Source of the DNA: Tigriopus japonicus
Taxonomy: Eukaryota; Arthropoda; Copepoda; Harpacticoida; Harpacticidae
Assembly (NCBI GenBank): GCA_010645155.1
Contig: CM021321.1
Coordinates: forward strand, 6,399,235-6,463,234
Direction: 5' to 3'
Length of the DNA stretch: 64,000 nucleotides
The notes beneath the pieces were generated by a model. It had not been told where the DNA came from. It saw only the letters and a program-made list of their open reading frames with translations, and did not search any database. Below are positions 9,659 through 21,553 of this stretch, piece by piece (within the stretch, counting starts at the first letter, position 1; each line of letters opens with the position of its first letter). The translations under genes and the position numbers were made by a program.

Positions 9659-10948
9659 CCGGTTTGAAACAAATGTCACCACATGTTTTGTGATCTCCGT
9701 CGCCTAATTTTTTATCATAGTTAATTTGGTTATGTCACGTGACGTGAGACAGGATCTTCAATGCCCTTGAATGATGTCGCTTTGATTTATTATATATTAT
9801 ATTGAGATTTGAATAAAGGTCTTCCTTGACAAATGTATTTCCTGATTATTTTCCGAATTTTCGTGTTTTAGAGATGTCACTGTAGGTGAAGAAAAAAGAC
9901 CATTTTTGCCCGAAAAATCGAAATTGTTATTTCTTTGTTCAAAAATATTAATCGTAGGAAGTAAGAACAATTGAAAGGCTGTGATTTAATCTAATGCCTA
10001 ACTGAAACTCTTATTATTAGATCATATGGTGTCCTTGTCACAGTCTTCACAACCTGATTGTTGTCCAGTGATATAAATTCTGCTATTTGTTAATCAGCAA
10101 ATTTCATTTGTAGTATAGTTCAAAACAAATCGTTATAAGTTCAACCTTATATTTCATGGTTTATGTGTCATTACTTATTAAATAAGAATATATTGAACTT
10201 TTTCGACAAATTGCAGCGTCTACAATTATATTCTTTTCTAAATAATAATTTTTCTACTTATTAAGCGTGAAAGTATATTCAAAATTCAGAACAAGCTTGA
10301 TGTTTGTTGGTGCAAACTGAACAAAAAAGGCGGATTTCATTAAGGTTTGGTCAAATTTGTCGGATTTTAATGTCGGATTGAGCCGCCAATTATCGGATTC
10401 AAACTTAGACAATGAAATTTCAGATAAAATGAGTAATCCCCGTTGGCTCACCCCTAAAATAACGGGGAAGAGGACGATTTGGATTTCACTCGTATAAAAG
10501 CTTCTTGAACTACGGAATAACTGAAGTTTAGGATTGATGAAACTCTCATTTTTGACAAAAGTAGTCAAAATATGCCACCCGTTTGTTAGACGATGCGATT
10601 TTTTAATCTCTATTGGTTGGAGCCACTTAAAAAAAAAAGAATCACTCGAGTCATCACCTTGATTGACAACCCAACTAAAGATCAAGAAGCTTCCGTAACC
10701 CTAACCATTATGTCAGAGCTGTCAGAAGGTGTCAGAAGGCCGAATAGGCTGCAGAATAAAGACATCATTCATTCATTCATTATTGGCCACCCTGAACACG
10801 AGTCAGTTTGTTTTGTTTGTCATGGTTCCGTCGGTCCTCCAGCAAATCCAACTTCAATTCAACCTGGAACCGATCATTATTCAATCCACCTATCTCTTCA
10901 AACTCGCTCGACTCTCGCGTGATCGTCGTGTCTGTCTCCCTGATTGCC
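9659..10948. other. Intergenic region, ARFGEF / symplekin
   Basis: Holds the ARF-GEF 3'UTR (poly(A) signal AATAAA at 9812-9817) and then AT-rich sequence leading into the symplekin 5' leader. A 143-codon antisense frame at 10254-10685 has no recognisable features and I do not call it. The open frame also extends 47 codons upstream of the symplekin ATG without conserved sequence. Confidence 0.5.
9812..9817 (+). terminator. Poly(A) signal of ARFGEF
   Basis: AATAAA about 155 nt after the ARF-GEF stop codon, in AT-rich sequence. Assigned by position. Confidence 0.6.
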
Positions 10949-13900
10949 ATGGCCTCGTCAAGTGAGCGCGTGGTCGATCTGCTCAATGACGCCTCATTGA
11001 GTCGCGATCCGGGTGAGAAGCTCCGGCAATTGCAGATCGTCCAGGAAATCCTCATCCATCAAGAGCCCAATCTCTTGGACAACTTTCTCGACGAGGTCAT
11101 GGGATTCCAGAAGGACCGGAGTCAAGATGTCCGCAAATTCGTCGTGGGTTTCATCGAGGAGGCTTGTCAAAAGGACCCCGAAACTCTGGCCAAGGTGATT
11201 GCCAACCTTCAGATGATGATGAGCGATTCGGCCGTCACCATCCAAAAGAGGGTCATCCAAGCCATGACCCATTTGTATAAGGTGGCTTTGATGTGGTTGG
11301 CCCAAGCTAAGATCATCACCGAGGACATGGAGGCCGTTTGGACCGTGGTTTGCGGCATCAAATCCATTATCACGCATTTACTCGAGGCTGACAACGACGG
11401 CATTCGAACGCACACCGTCAAATTTATGGAGATGTTGGTGATCACGCAAACGCTCAAAGAAGCTGAGAGCGTGAGTAAGGCCAAGGAGTTCAGTTTGGAT
11501 CAGGTTCCATTGGCCTTGAAGATTGTCAAACGACGGAAATTGGAAGAGGAAGCCAAACACGTGTTCGAAGAAATGGTTCAATACCATCAATCGGCTCATA
11601 TTAGTGCGGCCAATTTAATGACTTGCATGGGAGCCTTGACTAATATCGCGAAAAGTCGACCGCAGTTCATGTCGAAGGTAATCACCACTTTAGAGATGCT
11701 TCACGCCAATCTCCCGCCCACTTTGGCCAAATCCCAAGTCAGCTCGGTTCGGAAACATCTCAAAAATCAGTTATTAGCTTTGTTGCGTCATCCCGTGGCC
11801 GCGGAGAATTATTTCACCAATATCACTACTTTACTCACGGATCTTGGAGCCAGTCGGGAAGAGGTCATGCGGGCTATGCCCAAGTATGAAGAAATGCGGA
11901 AGAAGGTCAAAAGGGCGCAAGAAAAAGCTGCGGCTGCTGCGGCCGCCGCCGCTTCATCGGCCGATCTGGGTGAATCTGAGCCGAAGAAACGGCGGGTGGT
12001 CGAAGAAGATGATGAACGCGATGGCGATGAAGATGACGATGGTGAGGATGACGTCGAAGAGGATGAAGAGGAACGGGAAGAGCGAACCAAAGCGAGAGCG
12101 GCCAAGTTCAGTCATTTACAAGTGGAGTCTGCCGTAGATATCACGGAAAAATTTATCAAAGAGCGTTTGACACCGGCTTTTGCCACCGAGTTGGTAATGC
12201 AATCCATGCACATGTTGCCTCGTGAGATTCCCCCCCATTTCCATAATACGTACACCCCTATTGCTGCGGCTGGTACGGAAGGTCAAGTTAAACACGTTTC
12301 AAGACTGCTGGCCACACAATTAACCCAAGCTAATTTGGGCCCCGGTATATCGGCCGTGAAAGAAAAACGTGAGCGAGAGTATGAAGATGATGACATCAAG
12401 GACGACGACGAAGATGGCGCAGCTTCCAAAACAATTTCGGTGATTGGCACCCGCACCAATACAATCAAAGTAGAGAAAACGAAGAAGAAAGTGACGTTGA
12501 TGCCAGCGGGAATGAGTAAAAAATCCACGCGAGTCCGAGCCGTTCGATTGGCTGACATGACGAAACCCCTGGGACCGCTGGAGAAGAATCAAATGATGGC
12601 TGGAGCTCTCCGTCGAATTCTTAAGGCCGAAAAGACTGCCAAAGTGGGTGGGGTGTGTCCCAAACGAACTAAAATCATTGCCTCGTTGGTCACCCAATGT
12701 CCCCAGGATCTCAAACGAATGGTCATGGACTTCATCTTTGAAGACGTGCAAACTCGGACGGAACTCGCTTTTAGTTGGTTATTCGAAGAGTATTGTTTCT
12801 TCCAAGGCTTCAACAAATCTTCCACGTTGTATAACAAGCGCAATGATGACTCGGAGTATAATGCATTGTTGTGCAGTTTGATCAAATCCGTGATGGATCG
12901 CACTCTAGGCATGGAACGTGAAGATCTGCTCCGACGTCTCTATCTAGAATCGCCAATCATCACCGAGGACGCCATTCACTTACTCAAGCAATTCATTCTC
13001 ATGGAAGACACGGCCATGACCGTGGTCCATCTCATGAAAGATTTGGTCATGCGACGACCCACAAAAAAGCTGAATTTCTTGAACTTCCTCCTCGAATTCT
13101 GCTCCCACGACAACCCCAATGTCCGAGAAATGGCCAATCAAACCGTACTCCAACTTCACGGCAATGGCGATTACAACGACATCATTGAAGATTACTCCAT
13201 TATGTATCTACGATTCCTATTGTCCCCCATACCGCCCTCCATGCTCTTCGGTGAAGACCGTGGACGTGCCGTTATCGCCGAGAATTGGTCCGATGACATC
13301 ATTCGAGTTTGCTTGTACCTGTTCCTCAGCTTATTGCCTCTAAATTTGAAAATGTTCACTCATTTAGCCGATGTCTACGTGGCAGCAAGTGGCGATATCA
13401 AACGAACCATCCTCCGAGTTTTGGAGGCCCCTGTGAAAAGCATAAGCATGGCCAATCCTGACCTCCTCACCATCATCGAGAAGTGTCCCAAGGGCTCTGA
13501 GACGCTTGTCACGCGCATCATTCACATCCTAACCGAGACCGAGAAGCCTACACCGGAATTGGTGGAGAAAGTGCGGGACTTGTACGAGAAACGAGTCTCC
13601 GATGTTCGTTTTCTCATTCCAGTGCTCAACGGATTGGCCAAAACTGAGATCGTCAATGCGTTACCCAAGCTCATTCGCTTGAATCCAGCAGTGGTGAAGG
13701 AGGTGTTCAATCGGATCTTGTCCACTAAGAACAATGGTCCCATGACCCCGGCCGAGTTGATGATTGTCTTGCACGTGATTGATCCACAGAAATGCGATAC
13801 CAAAACCGTGATCAGCGCCACAACGCTCTGCTTTCAGGATAGGAAGACCTTCAATCAGGAGACTCTAGCTATTGTTCTTCAACAACTTATGGAACGCCCT

Positions 13901-14320
13901 AATATACCGTTGCTGTTTATGAGAACTGTCATCCAATCGGTGAAGATCTATCCAAAGATGATTGGATTCGTTATGAACGTCCTCCAGAGACTCATTTTGA
14001 AACAGGTGTGGAAGCAGAAGCAGATCTGGGATGGTTTCATCAAATGTTGTGAGAAGACTGTGCCTCAAAGTTATGCTGTTATGCTGCAATTGCCACCACC
14101 TCAATTGGCCTCGTTATTGGATGCGGTTCCATTCATTCGCGATCCTTTGTTGGTGCATGTTCAAGATTTCACGGATGAACAGAGACAGCACGTCTCATCG
14201 AAAATCATGGCCGTGCTTTATAATGAGACCAAAATGGAAACGAAAGAAGAAGAGCAGACATCAAAGGTAGACTCGGTGAAGCAAGAAGAATCCGGCGACG
14301 TTGTTGGCCAAGAAAATTGA
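10949..14320 (+). CDS. SYMPK: Symplekin, mRNA 3'-processing scaffold
   Basis: Symplekin is the scaffold joining CPSF, CstF and the histone pre-mRNA cleavage machinery in the nucleus. This copy has 1,123 residues in one exon (fly about 1,165, human 1,274). I start it at 10949, where GCCATGG is a strong context and MASSSERVVDLLNDAS matches the family N-terminus; an upstream frame without conservation is left out. Residues 1-320 form the HEAT-like N-terminal domain that contacts Ssu72, including a VIQAMTHLYKVAL segment. An alanine run (about 329-338) and a Glu/Asp-rich run (about 350-381) form a linker. The symplekin C-terminal domain covers roughly 750-950. The last 50 residues are Lys/Glu-rich. 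Confidence 0.95.
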   Translation: MASSSERVVDLLNDASLSRDPGEKLRQLQIVQEILIHQEPNLLDNFLDEVMGFQKDRSQDVRKFVVGFIEEACQKDPETLAKVIANLQMMMSDSAVTIQKRVIQAMTHLYKVALMWLAQAKIITEDMEAVWTVVCGIKSIITHLLEADNDGIRTHTVKFMEMLVITQTLKEAESVSKAKEFSLDQVPLALKIVKRRKLEEEAKHVFEEMVQYHQSAHISAANLMTCMGALTNIAKSRPQFMSKVITTLEMLHANLPPTLAKSQVSSVRKHLKNQLLALLRHPVAAENYFTNITTLLTDLGASREEVMRAMPKYEEMRKKVKRAQEKAAAAAAAAASSADLGESEPKKRRVVEEDDERDGDEDDDGEDDVEEDEEEREERTKARAAKFSHLQVESAVDITEKFIKERLTPAFATELVMQSMHMLPREIPPHFHNTYTPIAAAGTEGQVKHVSRLLATQLTQANLGPGISAVKEKREREYEDDDIKDDDEDGAASKTISVIGTRTNTIKVEKTKKKVTLMPAGMSKKSTRVRAVRLADMTKPLGPLEKNQMMAGALRRILKAEKTAKVGGVCPKRTKIIASLVTQCPQDLKRMVMDFIFEDVQTRTELAFSWLFEEYCFFQGFNKSSTLYNKRNDDSEYNALLCSLIKSVMDRTLGMEREDLLRRLYLESPIITEDAIHLLKQFILMEDTAMTVVHLMKDLVMRRPTKKLNFLNFLLEFCSHDNPNVREMANQTVLQLHGNGDYNDIIEDYSIMYLRFLLSPIPPSMLFGEDRGRAVIAENWSDDIIRVCLYLFLSLLPLNLKMFTHLADVYVAASGDIKRTILRVLEAPVKSISMANPDLLTIIEKCPKGSETLVTRIIHILTETEKPTPELVEKVRDLYEKRVSDVRFLIPVLNGLAKTEIVNALPKLIRLNPAVVKEVFNRILSTKNNGPMTPAELMIVLHVIDPQKCDTKTVISATTLCFQDRKTFNQETLAIVLQQLMERPNIPLLFMRTVIQSVKIYPKMIGFVMNVLQRLILKQVWKQKQIWDGFIKCCEKTVPQSYAVMLQLPPPQLASLLDAVPFIRDPLLVHVQDFTDEQRQHVSSKIMAVLYNETKMETKEEEQTSKVDSVKQEESGDVVGQEN

Positions 14321-14988
14321 TAAAATATTGGGACTTCTTAACCCTTCTTTAAATACACATGGTTTGTTTTTTCAAGATGCAATTCTGGAATTTGGTTTGT
14401 CCGTCTAATTTATGATTACGAAGTATACTCTAATGATCAGTACTGGCAGATTGGTATGCTTATACATGGCTTATAAGGCCTAGAGACGAGACATTTCTCG
14501 TGATTTTCTTAGACCACAAACTTGTAAGGGCATGATAGCGTATCAGTAAGGACATCTCAGTGCCCTTGGTTCCAGAGGAAGGAAGAGTGAAAAACTAGGG
14601 ATTTTAAAACAGATCAAAATTAGAAAAATGGAAAAGTAAATCATTTAGCAAAATGAATAAAGATGAGTTCGGTACACAGCGTCTCTTGATAAAAGAATCA
14701 TACGCCATAAAGACGACGTTGCTGCTGACCGATCCTTTTCTACGTAAGCAATGGAAACTTAGTGATTGTCTTAAAAATTGTAAAAGTTGTTATTAACCTT
14801 CAGAACTTAAAAGAGAAATCACAACTTTTCTCCCTTTCTCGGATAAGCGTGAATTTGACTAACTGGTATTTTATTCATGATAAGGTGATTTCACAAGTGC
14901 TAAAGACACTGCAAAAAGCCAGGCCTTCAGCTTAAGGCTGATTCCCTTTATGAATTCTAGAACAGTTTTTGAAGCAACCAATTTAAGA
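14321..14988. other. Convergent 3' intergenic region
   Basis: Lies between the stop codons of symplekin (plus) and the galactosyltransferase-family gene (minus), so it holds both 3'UTRs. TTTATT at 14870-14875 reads AATAAA on the minus strand. No canonical signal is obvious for symplekin. No other feature seen. Confidence 0.5.
14870..14875 (-). terminator. Poly(A) signal of the B4GALT-family gene
   Basis: AATAAA on the minus strand, about 115 nt past the stop codon of the minus-strand glycosyltransferase gene. Assigned by position. Confidence 0.55.
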
Positions 14989-16019
14989 TCAATCCATGGT
15001 AGTGGAGAGATCGACCAGAATATTGGTGTACATTTCTTCCCTGGTTCGAGCCAAGACCGTGTACATGAGATCGTTGAGACCATCTCGCGATAACATCGTT
15101 CCGTCGCCATCAGATCCACCTGCCGCTTTGAATTTCCGATAATTATCCGCATTTCTTTGAGCTGGCTTATGTGACAACATCTGATAGCGATTGATTTCAG
15201 ACGGGAAACGACATATCTGATAACCCGAGGCCGACACCCGATTCTGACTGAGATCGTCGTCCTCACCGCCCCAACCTACACGATTAAGATAACAATAACA
15301 ATTAACACTTAACAAATTAAGTCCTTCTTACCAAAGAACCGATTGGAAAAGCCATTCACAGCCTGGAATTGCTTCTTCAAGATGGCAATGCCCCCTCCAA
15401 AAAGTTCATGATAGGGCAAGTTGTATCGGAATTTGTCCAAATGAGAGGTCATGTGACGAGGTTGTCTCGTGCAGGCATAAATATTCCTAGCATCCATTGG
15501 TAGAAGATCCACGTCATGGAAAATGAAGCAATAAGCCTCGGGTGTGGCCTTCAAGGCCTCTCGGAATCCAATATTGAACAGTTTGGCCCGATTGAAGGCC
15601 AATCCAGGGCTTTGCTCGATGACAAAAATATCGTATGACAGGTTTTGTCGTTGAAGGAAAGGATGCATGAATTTGAGAAATTGGTCGAGATTGTCCGGGC
15701 GATCTCGATATGGAATGATTAGAACCGAATGGAACTGAGGTATGCATCCCGGAGGACTCCAACCCCCTCCTTGTTCTACTGGAAACGGTTTGAACCCAGG
15801 ATTGGATAGCTGGTCCAAGTTGAGTGGGCATTTTGATTGAACTTGGCCCTCGTCGGGTAAGGGGACCAATGATGAAATGAGATCTTTCTCATGAATCACA
15901 TGTGGGTCAAAGCTAACCGAGAAACGTCCAGGATGGATCAGGGCAATGAGAACCAGACTTGAGACCAAATAAGGACAAGAACTGAGTACCACTTCCTTAA
16001 GACTCCTAAAATTTCTCAT
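14989..16019 (-). CDS. B4GALT-like: Beta-1,4-galactosyltransferase-family enzyme
   Basis: Two exons, 16019-15332 and 15275-14989, joined across a 56-bp GT-AG intron give 324 residues. The protein is a type II Golgi membrane enzyme: a short cytosolic tail, one hydrophobic anchor (about residues 12-30), a stem, then the catalytic domain. Family motifs in order are the VLIIPYRDR nucleotide-binding strand, FNRAKLFNIGF, the metal-binding D-V-D in FHDVDLLPMD, FGGGIAILKKQF, and N-R-F-F-G-W-G-G-E-D-D-D, which spans the splice junction. The sequence resembles B4GALT1-6 rather than B4GALT7. Invertebrate members often transfer GalNAc instead of Gal to GlcNAc, so the donor sugar cannot be fixed from sequence alone. 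A minus-strand AATAAA lies at 14870-14875. Confidence 0.92.
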
Positions 16020-16474
16020 GTCTCCATGGTCGGCATTTTATCAAACTATCTTTTATCAAGCAAGTTTGGGGTTTGTTTTGAAATGAGTTGAATCGATCTA
16101 CTAATGCCCTCTAGGATCTTGCCAAATTGAACTTTTTGAACAAGCGAGGGAAAACGATACTTATCTATGATTAAGAAAGAGATTTTTTGGACTAAACTAA
16201 AATGGTGTTAATGAGCCATGAATTTTCTTGTCTTAGGTGTAATTTCGGTCTTGAAAACACCTAGATGCATAAGTTAAAAACAAACATGATATTTTTGAGG
16301 AATAGGGGATGACACCTCTTCCAGAAACATGGACAAGAGTTTCGCAGCCAGAATACACAAAGCTACGATAGTGTGATTCCAAACTTCACATCCATGAAAA
16401 CGAAACGAACACAGATTAATTAACATCGACAATAAACTTAACAGATTTCAATATTGTTTCGGAGTCGGTTTCAC
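16020..16474. other. Intergenic region
   Basis: Upstream of the glycosyltransferase start and downstream of the RRM-protein stop, both on the minus strand. It should contain the promoter of the former and the 3'UTR of the latter. No other feature seen. Confidence 0.45.
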
Positions 16475-19400
16475 TCACTGTTGCTCAACCGAGCTAAATC
16501 GAGGCAGGTCATCGGGTATGTTGTGCTTCTTGAGGAGTTGCGCGATCACTTTGCGGCACTCCATTTCCAAATCTTCCTTCATTTGGGGGATATTCGCGTG
16601 GAGCTTGCGGTGCATTTGACCTTTAAGTCTTGACATGAGCTTGTCGATGATCATGGGATTGCTCACCAAGCCCAATTCAAAATCGATGTTGTCGTCATCA
16701 CTATCCAAAAGTAAGGGCTGGATAACCGAGCTCACATTGTGAGGAAGACTCTGGACTTCTGGCAATCTCTTGGCATGAACGGCTTCGACCGGGGACAGAA
16801 CTGGATTGAATTCCAACAAGGAAAAGGAGTCCAAAAAACGAGGATCCAATTCCGCATCTCCTAGTCCAGAAGTGGAAGAAAAGGGCTCGTGTTCATCATC
16901 GCTGTCATTGGAGTAGGAGATCTCACTAATGGACTCGATCTTGGAAGGGACTGAGGTTGAAGGTGGAGATGGTGGCTGTGGAGGCTCGACTATCTCGATG
17001 ACAGGCTGATGGAAAAGATAGTTGCATTCGAGATGAGGTCGCATCTCTTCTTTCTTGCTCTTGCTGAAGTAGTCCACGGTCAGAGTGAGTTCTCCTCGTT
17101 TCGGTTCATACACAAAAATATCCGAGAGGGTTTTGAAGTAGTATAACAAAGCCGCAGCCATGTCAGAATGGCCCGTCATAATCTTGAGCACGGAATGAAT
17201 GGGCTCCGAACGTTCATAGAAGGCGATTTTGATGTTGAACATGGGACCATGGGCAAATTTGGCAAAGAAGTAGATGAACAATCCTTCGACCAAGAGGTGG
17301 TGTAATTTGGTCTTGGCTTCACTTTTGCTCATGATCCGCTTTATAATTATTTTCTGACCTTCCAATCTGAACAGCTGGTTGCTCTGAACCAAGATAGCAG
17401 CTAGGTTGAAGCTTCTTTTTCCGGAGGCATTCAGTCCATTTTCGGTGGTTTGATTGCAAACTAGTCCAGAAATGCTGGGTGCCATGACCTCATTGAGATC
17501 GTGATGAGGACACGTTTCCGATAACTCCACCAAACGAGCTATGAGTAGATCCAAAGTGATCTCAGGGGCTTCCCAGTAAGAGCAGAGGGCGTGGCAGTAG
17601 GCGGACAAGTAATCCTCCATGGTCATGATCCTATACAAGTACTTGGCAGCCACGAACTGCCAATTGAATCGCTGCAACAGGTCAGTCCACACGCCCACCG
17701 CCTTCACGGGAGCCTTCAAGGTTAGATCTTGGTTCCACACGGCCTTTCGTTTCACTCGAGCCGCCCATGGAGAAGGCGAGTTGTTTGGTGAGCCATCATG
17801 GGCGGAGCAGTCGGATGATCCCGACGGATCGGGACGACTTTGGGCATCGAGGGTAGTCGTGAAATTAGCAGGAACTCCAGGGGTGGGGTTGATGCGCGCA
17901 TCTCGACGTTTCTCCACGTTTAGCTCGTATTTCTGGCCTTTTTTGTCAACACCGAAAATCGGAGGGCCATTGAGAACCCGCTTGAGATCCTCGAAACGAC
18001 GAAACTCGATGAACCCGAAGTTGAAAGTCGGGTTGCGCGTAGATTCAAATATGCACACATCGTTGGTGGGTCCAAACCTGGAATGGAAATAAATTTTGCA
18101 ACACAACTGTTAATAGTGATTCAGTACGTGAGGGAATTTTTAGTTGCTAATTTGGATCAGCATATCTTGCGAGATCAAGGATAAGGATTTAGGAATCTTG
18201 CATCACTCGAGCGATTCCATTTCTTTGCCCTACAAATTAATGGAACCGAAAAAATCCGCACAAAAGATCGGTGCTAAACCCGGAGAAAAGCCGATAATTC
18301 ATGTTGAACCCATGGCACTTTTTTGGAATTTAATGATTGATAGGTAGACGAGCGATTCATATGGGATGATCATGTTAAATATGTTTGTGGTAAACTGAGG
18401 AAAATAGTAAACACGATAACACAAGTAAAACACATTTTACCCATCAATGTTAAAATGCAGATCGTGAAGAGTTTACTAATGCCTCACATTGACAACTGTA
18501 AAAATGAGGTTTTAAGGGAAGCTCATGGTGGGAAATATAATTGTCACACAAGTCCAATCTTGAAATCTAGCGGTATACTTGCAGTTGAGGACCTATATCG
18601 TTTGAAATGCATGGTCACTGTACGTAAGATGATTGAATGAATCGGGCCAATACCAATAGAGGTTCTTGAAGAAAACTTTAAATACTATCCCAAAAAGGGG
18701 AGGCAAATCAATTACATTGAAACAAGAAAACCGGAATCTAGATTAATGAACTCATTTCCCCAATTCGCTATTCCAATCTTATGGAACAAGTGTAAAATTG
18801 AAAACTTACACATTTCAGTAAATGCCTTCAAAAATGCAGAAAAAGCTAAATTCATAGATCAATATGTCAAAGAATACAGGAAGAAAAAGTGTCATCCATG
18901 TGGTAAATAAATGATGATAATAACACTAAAAATAGTAGTAGTAATAACGTTTAACTATCCAATAACTGTAAAGGACAAAACTAACAAGTTTGCTTTGTAA
19001 AAATCTTCCTTTCCTTTCTCTATCCATGCTTTCTTCTTATTATTATTAAATTACATGTGAGCAAATAGCTTGCAGAGCTCGGAAAAACAAAACAAAAAAA
19101 CTTGGACCTCACAGAGCTCACGTTTTAATCTTCAGATCAATCAAGCCAGGAGGCATTAAGTTCTGCGCCTTGAAAGTTCAGGCAAGGGCAGCCACAAACT
19201 GAAGCGATTAACCCTCTTTTGGCAAGATCTTGTCAGAAGAGGCGTAACGAGTTCATTTTGTGCCCGCTCTTGCCTGAACTTTAAAGACGCCTTGTTTTTT
19301 AACTAACTTTTTCGATTGAGCTGAAAATCACTAAACAAATTTTCGGTAAATTTCATTAAAACTCCTAAAACACAATAAAATATTTTTCCCGCAATAAACA

Positions 19401-20035
19401 GTCACGATAAACTTTACCTTGATACAAGACTGACAATTAAATTTCTAATAGTAACGGCATAACTCGTTTAAACAAACAAAGCTGATTTGCCCAAGTTTGT
19501 TTCATACCCATTTGTCAACGCCATTGCTTTTTCTAGGCAGATCTTCCCAAAATAATTCCTGGTCAATCAAATTTCCTCCAATTCGGACTCACTTTCGAAA
19601 GAGTTTGGTAATCTCCGCGGCCGTCACATTGCGCGGAATGGCGCCCACAAACAAATGGTTATCCACGTTCAAGAGCGTCTTCTTGGGCGTTCCAGCCGCC
19701 ACTCCCGCCGCCGCAGACGAAGAATCCGAGTTTAATCGGTTGGTTCGGAATTTTTTACCGCATCGAATCAACGGTTTGGGCGACGAGCCCGCGCCCACGC
19801 CCATAGGGCGGGTCTTGACGCCCACCGCCGCGGCCAACACGCCCCTTTGACGCTTCTTTCGCGGCCAAATGAAATCGTGGCAATCGCTTTCGCTCAAATC
19901 TTCGGTTAAAGGCTCGTTCCAATCGGAGACCACGGCTTGCAAAAGCGGTCGGCTATCAATCACGGCCACGCCCGAGCTACGGCCACGCCCACCGGCTTGG
20001 CGTTTAGCGGCCTGACGCTTGCTCTTAGCACTCAT
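16475..20035 (-). CDS. RRM protein of unknown family
   Basis: Two exons, 20035-19593 and 18077-16475, separated by a 1.5-kb intron, encode 681 residues. The donor is GTGAGT and the acceptor TTCCAG; the frame is continuous. The N-terminus is basic and Ser/Gly-rich (residues 1-120). A single RRM starts at about 127: RNP2 is LFVGAI (128-133) in exon 1 and RNP1 ends in FGFIEF (168-173) in exon 2, so the intron cuts the domain. The middle part (about 240-480) is a predicted globular region I cannot name. A Pro/Ser/Asp-rich stretch follows, and the end is Lys-rich with KKHNIPDDLPRF. The start is the first ATG in frame; its context is weak. RNA binding is inferred from the RRM; the process it serves is unknown. 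Confidence 0.82.
18362..18910 (+). pseudogene. Non-LTR retrotransposon fragment (reverse transcriptase end)
   Basis: One frame of 183 codons, with one internal stop at 18638-18640, matches the downstream part of LINE-type reverse transcriptases. It opens W-D-D-H-V-K-Y-V, then QVKHILPINVKMQ and L-L-M-P-H-I-D-N-C, then after an apparent deletion HTSPILKSSGILAVEDLYRL, and finally an I-L-W-N-K-C plus FKNAEKAKF end. This is the thumb and C-terminal part of CR1/Jockey-like ORF2 proteins. The YADD-type catalytic core is absent. A simple AT-rich tail (about 18911-18955) follows, as at LINE 3' ends. It lies antisense inside the intron of the RRM gene and is clearly dead. Confidence 0.75.
19165..19290. 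repeat. Short inverted repeat
   Basis: Bases 19165-19203 (GCGCCTTGAAAGTTCAGGCA and onward) and 19253-19290 are reverse complements with a few mismatches, separated by about 50 bp. The arms are near 38 bp. It sits in the intron of the RRM gene, downstream of the retrotransposon remnant. It may be a degraded miniature transposon; no flanking duplication is clear. Confidence 0.6.
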
Positions 20036-21553
20036 CGGGCAAGATATCACGGGTAATGCAACACGGCCATGATTAGGAATGAATTTCGAAAAAGAACGGG
20101 TGGAAAACAAAGGATGAATGAATCAAGCAAAACTAACAAGTTGTTAAGAGAGTGTCTCCAATTTTAGAAATTTGAAAAACAGCAAAAGGGAGGATGAAAT
20201 GGTTTCATGGACAGAATTTCAAAGTTTAAAAGATAAACTAGCGGCTTTTTTGTCAGAGTATTTAGAGGTGTTTATGAAGGGAATCGCCATTAAATAAATG
20301 CTTTGCCAAATGCGGTCAATACGAAAGAATTTACAAGGCCCGAACATTGTTTAACCATGCATAATTCAAGTTGGGTTTATGCGACAGTTTGAAAAAGAAG
20401 CGATTTTACCAACCGAAAAGTTTGTTTTTGCGTCAAAAAAAAGAAGATATATTTATGATCACACTTTTTTAGGTGTTGGTCTGGCTTTTAGACGAAGGTT
20501 CCACAGGTTTATTGCAACTGTATCTGTGACGGTAACCAAATTACGGTCCTTTTTAAGTACATGATTGCATAAATCGAGCATAAACGACAATTTACAATTT
20601 ACATCACCTGAATGAAAATGGTTTTCGATCGTTAAGCTCTCCTTTTGATTATGAGGAAATCCCACGATTCAATTTTAAAAAAACGCATCAATTGGAAACA
20701 CGTGCAATAAATGGAAGCACTGATGGAAAGGGCGGCGTGTTTTGTTGGTCAAGAACCAACGAAATAACCGGTTTGGCTTTGTGAGGGACATTGCGCTCGC
20801 GTCAAAAGCATTCAGGATGGCCAGAGTTGGGAATCGAGGTTAGATTTCTTTGTTTCTCGAAGTACGACGAGATTTCTAACGCAATTGTTTAAATGAATGG
20901 TTGAGAACAAACTAAAAAAATATATATATGAAAAGTAGCAGATCTGAGTCAATAACTTCGATTATGTTAGCAAAGACATCATTTAAACACTGCTATTTAG
21001 CTTTGGAAACACAAATTCAATGCAAAATGCAACAAGATGTTCACCCTCAGAGCAATTCACTTGTCCTTGCAACTTAGGCCTGCCATTTACATTTATGTTG
21101 CCAAATGAACATATTATGGAACGAAGAAGTATCTAATTTGTAAAATTAACATCAGATATATTTTTAAACTCCTATGTGATTGTTAGTCTTTAATTAAAAG
21201 GCTGCAAGTAAAAGCATACAATCAACAAAAGTCATGAGCAAAATCTGCTAAGGAAACACTTCAAAGGGATACTATCTAAAATTCGTTACAGCTTTTTCAA
21301 CTTAATATTTATCGCATGATTTTAAGCGGCTTCACGAGTCAAGTTCATTGTTTAAAACTTACAAAACCTACTTCAACGACAAGCTTCCTTGAAGCTATCC
21401 CCATTTTCTTGAAGATTGCTCCAATCGTGATGCTCTTGCTCGTTAACCCATCGCAAAGTTCACAAATGCACAAAACTCGCCATTTCTATCAATCATCCTT
21501 CACCATTCGTCAAATACAGAGACATAGAATATTTACCATCCATAACTTTCATC
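20036..21553. other. Divergent intergenic region
   Basis: About 1.5 kb between the start of the minus-strand RRM gene and the start of the plus-strand secreted-protein gene. AT-rich, with a short TATATATA run near 20920. Several short open frames show no recognisable protein. No element or RNA gene seen. Confidence 0.45.

Noticed and set aside
10254..10685. A 143-codon frame on the minus strand
   Set aside because: No recognisable motif, low-complexity composition, and located in the leader region of symplekin.
20036..20110. Upstream extension of the RRM protein by 25 residues
   Set aside because: The extension lacks an ATG; the first in-frame ATG is at 20035.
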